Source: Anopheles merus
Taxonomy: Eukaryota > Arthropoda > Insecta > Diptera > Culicidae
Assembly (NCBI RefSeq): GCF_017562075.2
Contig: NC_054084.1
Coordinates: forward strand, 2,770,001-2,834,000
Length of the DNA stretch: 64,000 nucleotides
Direction: 5' to 3'
The position numbers were made by a program, and so were the translations under genes. Below, one piece after another: positions 25,401-37,700 of the stretch (position 1 is the stretch's first letter; each line of letters starts with the position of its first letter). Below the pieces are notes generated by a model. The model was not told the origin of the DNA. It made no database searches and was given only the letters and a program-made list of their open reading frames with translations.

Positions 25401-28400
25401 ATTTCCCTTCCTGCCGCCAGTTCAGCGAATTCGACCGTCTTGCATCATAAAAGTCCGATAGAAACATGGTATGTTATTTTGGAGCGAGATTAGGGGCTCC
25501 AACCACAGGTACGCCAAAAAGGTAGATGATGATCGACAGACTGGACCGGCCTGGAAGGTGAATCGAACGCACACATATAAAGTAGCTTTTAGGTAAAAGT
25601 ATGCTTCACTGCATCTTCCGTGTAAAATTTGATGATGGTACTGCACCTACCAGGTTTCAAATTTTAACTTCATCCCATTCAGTTATTTCTCCTCTTACCG
25701 AATTTACCTATTGCGAATCGAATAGTTCAAATAGTAGTCCCTATATAATTTAAACGTTTTCCAAAAACCAGCATATTTACGGGCAAAATTGTAGTAAACA
25801 CTAGCTTGGAACAATATCTATTGCCTCTGCAAGAAGGATAGTACCGTCTATATGGCGGTGCAACAAATTGGATAATTTCGGTGGGCGTAAACGTCAGCCA
25901 TTACCGGTGTATGACTTCCTTGACCTAATTTGCCGTCTGACTGACTGGGGAACAGGATAGCTAGCCGCTAGCACCACCAAATGACTGAATACAACCCCAA
26001 AATTTAACATTTGCAAGTATAATTCTGCAAGTATAATTTGACCCTAGGGTCGCCGCCATCCCAACACACTAGCCAAACAGTCATCATTCGCCACGTTGTG
26101 CGAATACTCACGAATGGCGAAGTTCGTAGTCAGCTACTGAGCGAGCGCGCGCGGGAACGTTCAGTGTGCTTGTGGGTGCCGTATAAACCGTCGCATGTGT
26201 GGGATAGGCCGGCTGGTCATGCAATAGCCACCACGGTTTCCCTGCCAGCACGTGCACGTATCAATTGCCCCCAAAAACCGGCATCGGAAGTGCAAAGGTA
26301 AAAGTCACCGGGGTCTGGCACTTACAGACGCTGCTGCAGCCAGAACGGAACTCGCGGCCCACTCACATTTGCACAACCGACGGACGAACTCCGACGTGCA
26401 TCCACGGCGCGTCCTCAACATCACTCAAAGCATCGTCGTGTCGCGAATGCAAGCATGCATCATTGCGGCTTTGCGAAGCGCAGAATTACAGGAACAAAAC
26501 AAAACTGCCAAAAAACATAACCCTCAATCCGGCGCCAAGAAGCCAGGGCAAAACGTTGCGCCGAAGCGCCGGGCGAGGTAGGATTCACTTGACTGCTGCT
26601 CGGCGACTGTGCGAACAACCACGTGCCCCACGTGTGCGGCGGCATTCGTACGGCGTTTTGCGCCAAATATGACCGTCTCGCAAAGGAAGGCTGGCTGGGT
26701 CACACACAACATGACTTCCTGCCGCTTTTGCCGTCTGTTTTCCGTGCCACGAGACTGGCGTAAGAACAGCCCACTCTCTCTCTCTCGCCCGGTTCCAGTG
26801 TCTGATGGGCTACTTTCTCCTTATTTTCTCTTCGTCATCGGGGTGCAGCAGGGAGCCGACAGCGTGTGCCATACGCGACACATTTGCCGGCGTCTTTTCC
26901 GGTGGCGTAGCATTTGGCAAGCAGGAGCGCCAGCAGCACGCCACGGTCACGGCGTGCCCACACGGCCTGTGCCTGTCTGTAGAAAGTGTGTCACCGATCA
27001 ACCACTTCCCGCGTCGTGGTCATGCTCACGCTCCCACACAGCGGGACGGAGTCAAGGGAGGGAACGATTGGTGTTGCAGGTTAATCCGTTTGCCAAAATT
27101 TTCCCATCCAATGCTCTTCCCCCCCAAATTGCAACAAGTAAAGCGTGCGGGCGTGCAGACCCACCGCTGCACATACACATATCCTGCACTGCAGAGCGTT
27201 GCAGTGGATTTAGGCACGTTTTTTAAACTTTGTTTACACTCTCTTTTTTTCGGCCTGTTAATTGCATTGTTACGGTACACTTCCGGCACCGGCAAGGGGC
27301 AGGGCATATGCGAAGCAGAATGTGCACATGGTGATGTGATGCCACACACACACCCTCGCTAGCCACACAGGACGGTGATGTGCAGTACGTGGATGTTGTA
27401 AGCCGAGCTGTTACATTGTTGGCCTCCACACCACCGAGCAGGAGACACATAGTGTAATTTAATTGATCTTCCCCATATGGGCTTGGGTCAATTTCGTTAA
27501 CGGCTTTCTTCGGTTGATTGTCCATAGGCCAATATCTGATTACGGTTTCCCTTTTTCTAACCGCGAGTGATGGGCGATGTTAAAAATTAGTCCTGAATAT
27601 GATGTGAGTTGCAACCGTGTGAATTTGTATGAAAGATAGTACCCTTTCGGTTTAAATTGAGTTTAAAGGCATTTCAACTTTTAATGAAGAGCTGTCGTGT
27701 CTACAAACAATTTCAAAAACACCAACAAAAAAATCATTCATGCAAGTGTCGGTAGAACAATATTCACCGGTTGGTTCGTGTTCATCCCTTTCGACTCTTT
27801 TTTTTTCTATTTCCCGCACCGAATTTATCACGTCTTGCATAGCTTCCTTTCCGTAACGGTAACAAAAACACGCGACGGATGGCGCATTCACACCTTTTTT
27901 TGGGTGTGCATTTTGTTCCGGATTCACCCGTTACACGGCCAAACCGTCCGGACGGGGAAAGGACAGAAAAGCAGCCAAAATCCGGAAGGACCCGCCCGAT
28001 GGATGGCAGAGCGAACAGTGTGAAGAGAATGAAATTAACTCATTCAAAGCCATAAAATAAACCACCAGGTTTTGGGGAGTAAAGGATTGAATGCACACAC
28101 AAAAAATGGGCACACACACACACCAAACCACACTGTGTTGCGATAAGTCGAGTCTTGTTGCGGAACGGTGTGGAGGATGAACGGCACAGCGGTTGAGCAA
28201 AAAAAAGAAGCACGAAATTAACTAAAAGCGTAAAAATACTGTCCGAGGATGAAGGACCATGCGAGGCGAATGTAGCTAAACGCAACCATCCGTAGGATGG
28301 GGTTGTTCTCGGTAAGATGCGCCTGGGGGATTTTTCTTTACCGGTCGAAAAACAGCTCTAATCTCTCGTCCAGTGGTGGTGGTGGTGGTGGTGGAGGGTA

Positions 28401-31400
28401 AATTGTACACGCTACGGTACTGTTGTGATTTTTCTTTTTAACCGGTGTGTGTTTTTAATGCTTTTTATCAATATGCCTGCCACACACCGGTGTGTGTCGT
28501 TCCATCCTTTGCTGGTGTTTTGGCGGACGGAAAAGAGTTCCCCCCTTTTGTCTTAAGCCTCGTTGGTGAGCATGTATTTTTTACGACTTACTGTTAGAAC
28601 AAGCGTGGAAGTATTTTAGCTTCCCTTGAACCTATTTTTTCCGTCCATTTGCACCAACATGAACATACAGACAACGAACGCTAAGAGCTGCTAATCATTT
28701 TGCTATTTGCTACTGCTGCATGTATAGCATACATTCGTATTTTTTGTTTGAGTAAAAAAGCCGTTCCCATGCCCAAGAAAGAACCTAATGGATAGTAAAG
28801 TGCGGTTGTAAACAATTATGAAACCAAGGTTTCAACCCAAACAGGACACGCAGCAACACTTTAAGGTGTGTGATGGAGCATTAGAGATTTCGTGAGTGCA
28901 TGAGTTTGTTTCCCTTTTTTCCCGAGGTTGAGCTTAACAGGATTATGAATTTAATTGAAAGTATAAAGCAGTCCATCGCACACATGTTTACAAAACAATT
29001 GCTATCTTCAAATTGATTTTAAAAGCTACGTGTGCAAGGCATAAATATGGTTTAATTTATCTACATTTGCTGCACCTCCAATACGCTACCAAAGTAAGAA
29101 GGCGTATCCTTTGTCCCGATCTTGCGCTTATCACAGATCACGTTTCCATTTTACCTTCCCGTCCTAAACCTATCCTATCGCAAATGCACTTCCAACATCC
29201 TTTCGGGGGACAAAGAGGAATGAGTTGAGCTGAATCCTCCATTCTTGTGTGCGTTTTCGCGGCAAGCGCGCTTTTCCCCTTCGTTGATTCGCTGGTGGAA
29301 ACTTTTTTTTTCTCTCTCCCATCTCGGGGCAATAGTTTCGTTCTCTTTCTATCACTTCTCGCTCGCTGCCGACGAGCGTGCAATGCTTCTATGCTACCCT
29401 TCCCCGATAGTATCGTCGGTTAGCGAACCGAACCACGGGCCACGCTCTGTACATTTTTCCTAACGTCGTCCCATCCAGGAATGTGCTATTGCACACGCAG
29501 GGAAAAACAACGCAGAAAAACTCGAGAACGACCAGCCCCTTTTATTTCGCGTAAGCTGGAAAACCCCGAACCCTACCCTCCTCGGATCACAGCCCTTCAC
29601 GTGTTGTCATATGCGTGTGTGTGTGTGTGTGCATGGCGGCAGCTATCCTCATTGGGCCGAGCAGCAAGCTCTCCGCGTGCGTCGGACTTTTTAAATAGAG
29701 AAACTAAAAATCTACAGCGAACCTAAGCTCGATAGAGGATGCGCCAACGGTGCCCACGACGTATCGGACACGTATGTGCCAGTGTAACAAAAACTATTTG
29801 CATCACACGAGACCAGAAAAAAAAGAACACATACGCACCATACATGCACACCAGCGCATTTTGTGCAGCCAAATGCAAGCGAGAAATGTCGGATGGCGGA
29901 CAAAAAAGGCTCCACCGGCAGGCAGCGCTAGCCATCCCGATCGCCACACGGCTCCTTTCCCGCGGCGGCCGTGAGTGTGAGTGAAATAAAAATATCGACG
30001 AATTGTCGGGAGGCTGCTGCTGATGCAGGTCCGGGGGTCCGGTTTTTACCGAGCCTTTTTCCCGGGGTGCATTTTCTAGTTCGCAACGCGCACTAACACA
30101 CAATACAATCGCGAGCGACTATAATCCACCGGCTGTGCGTGTGCGTGTGTGTGTGCTGAGTGGCTAGTAAAAACAAAAAAAGAAAAATACGCACACCACC
30201 ACGCCAATGACTTAGCATGGGGGATGGCATGCAGTTGCATCTGCATCTGTGCACGCTCATGTGCGATTGTAGCCACCCGGGACACTAGCGCGAGGCTGCT
30301 TTCGTTGGTTTCTATCCACCCACCGACACTCACCGCTGTAGCCCAGCGTGCCTACGCCACTGGGAATTGGGAGTGGGAGTTGTTGGTGGTAGTGGATAGG
30401 CTCCCCCTCTTCCCACCGATGCACAGGTTCAATCAATGCATTGAAAAAAGATGGCTGATGGAAAAATCGACAGCCTTCCGCAGCAGCAGCAGCAAGACCG
30501 GGCGCAGGCTTTTCCTTCTGGCTCTATCCTCACGAACCATCATCATCCACACACCAGTGCAGCGGCGCTGACCGACCGGGTTCGGGAAAAACATGTCTAC
30601 ATTTTTCCCGTCACGCCGTGTGCGCCAGCGCGCAGTCAACTGCTCGGTGGCAGTCCAGCGTTGAAGCGGGCGTTGTTGCTTTTTTTTTGCTTCTTCCTCT
30701 CAATACCCTCGCTCTCTCTCTCTCTCTGCAGTCCCAAGTGGGTTTCGCCAATCGTGTACGGGCCGGTGCATTGGGCTCGCAGCAGCACTGCATTTGCAGC
30801 CCTCCAAGCACCTATGTTTAGGCACTGAGTGTGTTTGTGTGTCTTTGTGTGTATATTGCACTTGCTTTCACGGATGCTGTGTACTAGCGCGTGGTTAGGG
30901 CAACGCGTTTCCGCTTCCTCGTCGATTCGCTGGGGTATGGCGAATATAAAAGGGAAGTAAAATCAATTATTGTACATTTTTGGCTGAGCTCGGAGGCGAT
31001 CGATCGATCCGCTTTGAGTGCAAGAGCAATCTCCAATTTCATCCAACTATTTGCGTGCGTGTTAGAAATTGTAGCTTTTTCTCACTAAATATGTACTATG
31101 GAATAGTTTTCAAATAAGACTATTATAAAGTGGATTTGAACAGACAGGAGTATGAAAAATTATAAAACATAATCAAGCTTAAGCTGTTCTTATATCTCTT
31201 TTTTAAATAATTTACTTCACAACGACTATCAATGAAAAACAGTGTTTTTGTATTATTTCTCTACACTGTAAAGATGACGGTGCCAAAGGTTATCCTAAGT
31301 GGTTCGCTACAAATCCTTCATCGACGTACAACAAAACCACCGATTGTGTCTGAGATTTGGGATAACACTCCACAGACACTTCCTTTTTGGCCAGCTTCTA

Positions 31401-31737
31401 CCAATATCAATTAGAATATGTGTGTGATATAGGTTCGGTATCGGATGAAAAACAACTTCATAACAACCCATTCGTCCAATCGAGTTTCACTATTCAACTA
31501 GCTTCTCATTTTCCTTTTTTTCAACTCTCCTCCCCTTCCTTACAAGCACGTTTTTTTCTTCTTTTTTTCGCAACACATTACGTACAGGACGGACGCTTAA
31601 AAGCAGATGGACGGTGTCGAGTTTTAATTTAACCTTCATCTCATACCTCTGCCAACATTCTCCAAATTTTGAACAGTAGAGTAGAACCTTCGAGTAGACC
31701 CATCCCTTCGAAAAACGGTGGGCAATAGTCTCTGCGC

Positions 31738-31768
<31 letters not shown>

Positions 31769-34700
31769 ACAAAGCCACTTTTACTAAGGGGTAAGGTATT
31801 TTGGCGCTGGTTGACCGACGCTCCGGACCGGATTTTCCGGTGTTCCGGGCCCGCAGCCCGAACGAGAAGGGAGTAAGAAAGTGTGGCCCAAACCCTGCCG
31901 ATTACGGTGGAAGAATTGCAAAGAATCCTTTTCCAACAGACACAATCACACTCGATCTGACACTACCACCACCATAAGGGTTACGAGGGTCACCGTCTCG
32001 TTATTTTAATTTCGAACAGAAACTAGTTTCCCCGGCTGCCATTTTCCTCACTGCCCTTCCTGCACTCCTTGGCGCTCTGTGTGGCTTGAAAGCGAACTCG
32101 CTTCGCTTCCCATTTTCGGCACCCGGACAACCGGACAGCCAAAAACAGCCAAAAACCGGGACCGGGAAACACAAAAAGGGCCAGGCAGAAGAGGAGGAAT
32201 TTTCAAACAAACTAACCCCGCGCGGCCCGAGTTTGGAAAATCTTTCTGACAGAACAATTCCACTGCGAAGCGTTGTAATGAAAAACTGGCAAGCACCGGA
32301 CAGTGGCGGAAAGTTGACCGATCGTCCAAAAACTGGTTGGAAGGGGTGAGTCAGAAACTGGAAGGCCCAACGAAAAAAAAAAAGTACGAATTCATTATAC
32401 GTCCCTTCATTACTTTTTCATTAGTTTTAGAAATGTTTTGTGCTGCGTTCTTTGGCATAAAGTTGTTTTTATCTGCAGTAATACCAAATTTTGAGGTTAT
32501 GTTTAGTCCTTAAAAAGAGTGTTACATTTAGCTTTATTTTAATGAGCTGCTAGAGTGTAACAAGAGCATAGAAAGCTCGTGGAAAGTATATCACAACAAT
32601 AAAACTTTTCAAACATATGATAAACATCTCCATATGCAAACAGACTCATTTTGCTATTGCGCGTTGTCGAATACGGGTTTGGGCTTTCATAACATTTTGC
32701 GAAAACCACCTTCGTTTCGTTTGCAATGGGGTCCATGGTCCACCGAGACGAGATGAAACACTCTTCTGCCTTGTCGGACTTTCGAACGCGAAGCAACTTT
32801 GAACTTTTCCTCGAATTTCTACCAGCAGCGTATCCTCCACCAAACTAGCGAGATATGACGCCATTCGACAAATTCATCAAAGTTTTCTACGAGTTTTAAT
32901 TATATTTTAACACAAACACATACCCACACCCAGAGAGCAGAACTAATTTGCCGTTTGCTGCGGTAGGTCTGCGGCGGTAGGTAGAGCTTTACTTATAAGA
33001 CCACGACCAAGCAAAAATAACGCTTTCCATGCAGCTTTCCGCGAACTTTTTGACGCTGTGGTATGCTGCTGCTGCTCCGGGGGGCGCATAAGGAACAGGT
33101 GTAATTATCTTCTTGGGAGTCCTTCGGGCATACGTCTCACATAATTAGCGTAGCAATTGAGGTTGGATGCCATATTCTGTGCCGGTGCCCAGTTAAATCT
33201 AATATTCATGGACAGCATAGGTGCTGATTTGCCATGCTATAAACATATTTTAACATGTTGTTTGCGCTACGTTTATACTCTTCTTCGGACATGTTTATTG
33301 CACCCTCAGCAGAAGTTAATAAATATGGTACACATTTTGACAATGCCCACGTAAACGGCTCGATTAGTCGATTTGTTTTCTCATCCCATCGTTTCGCTCG
33401 TTTAATTTGTTCTGTTAACCTCATTTCTATCACCGAATTTGTGGTACAAACCACCACGCCACCCCCATCACACCCCCTTCCCTCACCGGCAATTCTTTTC
33501 AATTAGTGGCGTAAAACGTCATTGAATTAATCGCTCTTCACACTTCATAATCACTTTAGCTCGGTGCAAAAGCAATTCCTTTTTTTTTGCCCACCCGCGG
33601 TTCTTTCCGGTCACTCATCTGCCAACTTTCCGGTATCATCGCGTAACAAAATGTAACATACACACACACACACAAAAGGCCATTTCGCATTTCGGTACGG
33701 AAAACAGCAGCAGCAGCAGCATCGAAAAAAGGAAAACAAATAATAAAACGAGCAAACAGCTAAATGCCATCAAACGGTCCCATTCTACCATCCTTTGCCC
33801 CAAATGCTGCCTTACACAGTGTGAATGTTTTTCTTTTTTAAGTGTCTCAAACTGTGCACAGAACTCGCTTGGACCAAACAAAACAAAACAAACAAACAAA
33901 AAAAGTGTGTGTACAAAACAGTCCAATGTGAAAAATCATCCGGCGGTACGAGCGCGCGCGCGCCCCAATTGGCGTGCGGAGGATCCGCCGCACGGTTGTG
34001 ATTTCAATGCTAATTGAATATCTCCCGTACGCGCTCTGCTCCCGCTCCCGGCAGTAGTAGTTTTTTTCCTTTCTTTTTTCGGGCATTTTCAGTTTAGCAC
34101 CTCGCATGCAAATCCGGAAATCGGTCAAATTAAATAACCTCGCGAACGAGCTCTTTCGCTCCCTCTTTTTTTGTTTCGTTTGGGAAGCAGCCCGCCAGCG
34201 TGTGCTGGGCGCAGTAGATTGAGCGAAACAAAAGCATTAAAAAAACGGCACAAACACAAAACGATAGAAATACAATGCTTTCTACTATTTTTAAAAACAA
34301 CCGCTGCAATAAAAGCAACGTGAAATGACAGTCCAGTCCAGGCTCTTCCTCACCTGCCCCGTCAGCTTCATGGGAAATCGGGAAGGAAAATAAAAATGAT
34401 CATCAAAAGGACACCACACTTTGATTGCGTCGCGGGCTGGGCGCAATGCGAATACGAAAACAGAACAGAATAGGAACGCAAACGAGCGCGATGTAACAGT
34501 TTAACCGACCGTGTATATTTGCCAATCTCCCCGGTCGGCCCCGTTGGCCACGTGCCACTTTTGTGGAGAAAAGAAACAACAAAAAATCCCAACAGGAAGC
34601 GAACAAAAAACCAACTCCACTGCATGGAGCATATTTGATGGTTGCTGGTTTTTTTGCCCCCTCCATTCTTTGTTGCGCTGTCCCTTCCCACAGGACACCA

Positions 34701-37700
34701 TCCCGTTCTCGTTCCCGTAGCGAAACGTGCGAATCGTTGTCCGACGATGTCCACCACCGGCCCCGAGCGCTGAGCAAGCAACAAGTGAAGCGGTTTGGAG
34801 CGCTTTTTTTATTTTTAAAACCATTGCAATACACACTTCGGGTAGATGCTAATTTTGGCAAGTCTGTTTTTGGCCATGTGTTTGGTGTTTCTCCCGAACC
34901 TAACCGTCATCATCCACCCTTTGGCGGTGGTAATGACCAATCACCCCCGAAGCGCGTGGGATGTTTGGGGAGCGCGCGCAACACTGGCTGGCTGGCTTCA
35001 CACATTTCCCATGATGCTGCTGCGCGAAAAACACGAGACGAAAAGTGCCAGTAGAAGAAGAAGAAAAAGAAGCAAAAAAACCAGACACACACAAATGCCC
35101 AAATAAAAATACGTCCCAGCTCACCGCAAGGGTGGCCGCCGACCACCGACAAGTGGAGCGGGATAATTGTTTAACTCTTCCTATCTTTCTTTTTTTGCTG
35201 TTTTCGAGACACCGATTTTTCACCCGTGCGGTGGCTGTACAAATCGGTCGCTTTCAACAGCCGACACTCATCGGGAGCGCCAAAGGTATCCATCGAATCC
35301 ATGGACGGCGGTGGTCTATCAGAAGATGATTGCTTTTGGGGGAAGTTTTTTTGTTTTGGCAAGTTTTTTTTCCCTGCCATTCCTCCCAAAAATGGTCCTG
35401 CGAGCTGTGGTGCAAACACGGTCAGCAAGTAAACGGTGTCGCAAACCAGGCCCTCACTCCCCCCGGACACGTAGAGGACTCGCTAATCCGCTCGTTTGGC
35501 TGGCTCGCTGGCTGGATTCTGCTTTCACGGTGACTTTCGTTAGCATCGCACGGATGGAAGCAGTAAAAGGACTAAATGCCGTCACACAACCGTAGTAGAG
35601 TGGTATAATGGGAAGTTGATTATTCTTCGTTTATTTTTTGCGTCCGTGCTTCTTTCATTCAGTTCATCACCACAGCGCGCGGTCCTGGTCGGAAGCTGAA
35701 CTTGGCTTGTTGCCTTTTCCCCGTTGATTCGCTCTGGCTTTGCCTTTGCTATTGATTGCGACCGTGCAACCTGTTAACGCTGTTGTGGCAAATGGTTTTC
35801 CCAGAAGGGGACATCTGCAAGCATAAAAGTGAGCAGAAAGAAAAAAAAACCCAGGGAAAACGTAAAACGATTCCCATTCTCGCATGCTTTTCACACGTTG
35901 ATGTTTCACTTCATTTGATCTTCAACGGAGGAATTTCGATGTTGGTGTTATCCATTCGTTCTTTTTTTGTAGAAACAGATAACTGTCATGTACCTCACTC
36001 CACAAGTGATGTACCGTAAATGGGAATGCAAAATAACAACGATTGACGGTACGAGGTTTCCCCGATCGATTGAATATCTATAAATCATGCACAAATTATA
36101 TCGCGACTTTTTTTTATAGAAACAATTAGTAGCTAGTTGCCTAATTAAAAACATAACAAACGGATTAAAACCCAGCTAGGAGGATTTTTTGTATTTTCGA
36201 TTTCAATTTAACTGCATTTCTATTTCGATGAGTGAACGGCACGACGATGCTGTTGAGAATTTTCCCTTTCCCATTCGCTTTCACCCACAAATTGGATGGC
36301 GGCGTTTGTCACGTTTGTGCGCCATAGCGTGAATGATGTCAAGATGGAATCGATTCACAACACACAAACACACACCACCTTCACCCGTTTCTCCTCTGTT
36401 TTGATTTCTGGAGTGCTATCGATCGATCGATCTGTCGGAACGATCCGTTACACCTGAGATCCGTTTCAAGTCACGCTCAATTGACGCTGACGGTTTCATC
36501 TGCTTCCTGTTTCGTTCACAGAAACCCACCGACGAGATGCGCTTCGAAACATTCGGAAGCGATTACGCAAAGTCCCAGCTGACGGCGGCAGTGCCACTCA
36601 CTATTCCAATGGTGCAACAACAACAACAACAACAATCGGCGGTGGCAGTCCAGCAACAGCAGCAACAGCAGCAGCAGACATGTAAATGTGAATTCTGCGA
36701 GTACCTCCAGGCCAACCGGATATCGCTGACCGGCGATCACTCCTTCCAGTGCGAGTTTTGCGGGGAGGGATTCTCCACCCAGACCAGCTTCAACCGGCAT
36801 CGGTGCGGGAGTACAGACATCCAGATATACCGGTGCGAAAATTGCCGCCAGGAGTATGGTAGCTCGCGTGCCATGTCCACCATCGGTAACTGCGAGCCTA
36901 GGGACAAGTGTGATATCTGCAATCGCAACATTGTGCAGTCGTTGCCAGAGGAGCAGGCGGCCTATGGCCCCTCGATGACGGCTGGAAGCTCCCCAATGTC
37001 TTCACAAACCACAGCGTCTGTGCTGTCCGACGGCACGATTGGTGGAACGGTCCACTTGCCAACGATGATAGCGACGCTAACCTCCCCCGAAGTGTCTAAC
37101 GAAAGCGTCAGCGATCTCAGTGCCAACGTCAATGTAAGGTCTATCGTGAACAGTCCCATCGAGCAGCACGACCTAAGCAGCCTGGATCCGTTCGGATCGG
37201 ACAGCGAGTGTCTGGGTCAGTTCTTTGCCGCTGAGCCAAGCTCCACCTCGCGCTGTACGGCGAGCAGCACGGCAACCAACTTACAGTGTCAACCAATGCC
37301 AACTAGTGCCAACATGGGGAGTCTTCTCTCCATCCCTGCACTGCACCAGCCAGAGTCAGCGAAGACGTACTTCGTGCTTGGAAATGTGGATCAGTTGCAG
37401 CAATTTCACGACATAGCAGCACCACCACCACCAGCAACAGCAGAGCAAGCGCCAGTGCAGCAACCCCAAGTCGGCAGCAATCTCCCAACAGCGGTCACCA
37501 ATAGCTTCCATCATCTTCATTTAGCGCCAGCAGGACCTGGGCCTCATCAGCAGCAGCAACTGCTACCTCTCTCGCTGCAGAATGCCGCCCCCGCTACGGC
37601 CGGTTCGCTTCTGCTCAGCGAGCACGAGGTCACTAGTCTGCAGCAGTACGATCAGTACGATGATGAGGACTACTCGTCCATGTCCGAAGATGAAGCTATT

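Larger units (their letters stand above)
19943..36521 (+). other. 16.6 kb intron of the zinc-finger gene
   Basis: Bounded by donor gtgagt at 19,943 and acceptor ttcgttcacag at 36,521; both flanks are phase 0. I see no convincing nested gene on either strand. It contains microsatellites (CA near 20,745, 23,421 and 31,738; TGG at 28,374; CT near 30,714), AT-rich stretches and GC-richer patches near 26.0-27.4 kb and 34.4-35.5 kb. An intron this long in a transcription-factor gene often holds enhancers or alternative promoters, but none can be located by eye. Confidence 0.75.

Noticed and set aside
26265..27362. cluster of 100-205-codon frames in a GC-rich part of the long intron
   Set aside because: All frames of the patch are similarly open because of base composition. 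There is no conserved motif beyond random Cys/Arg richness.
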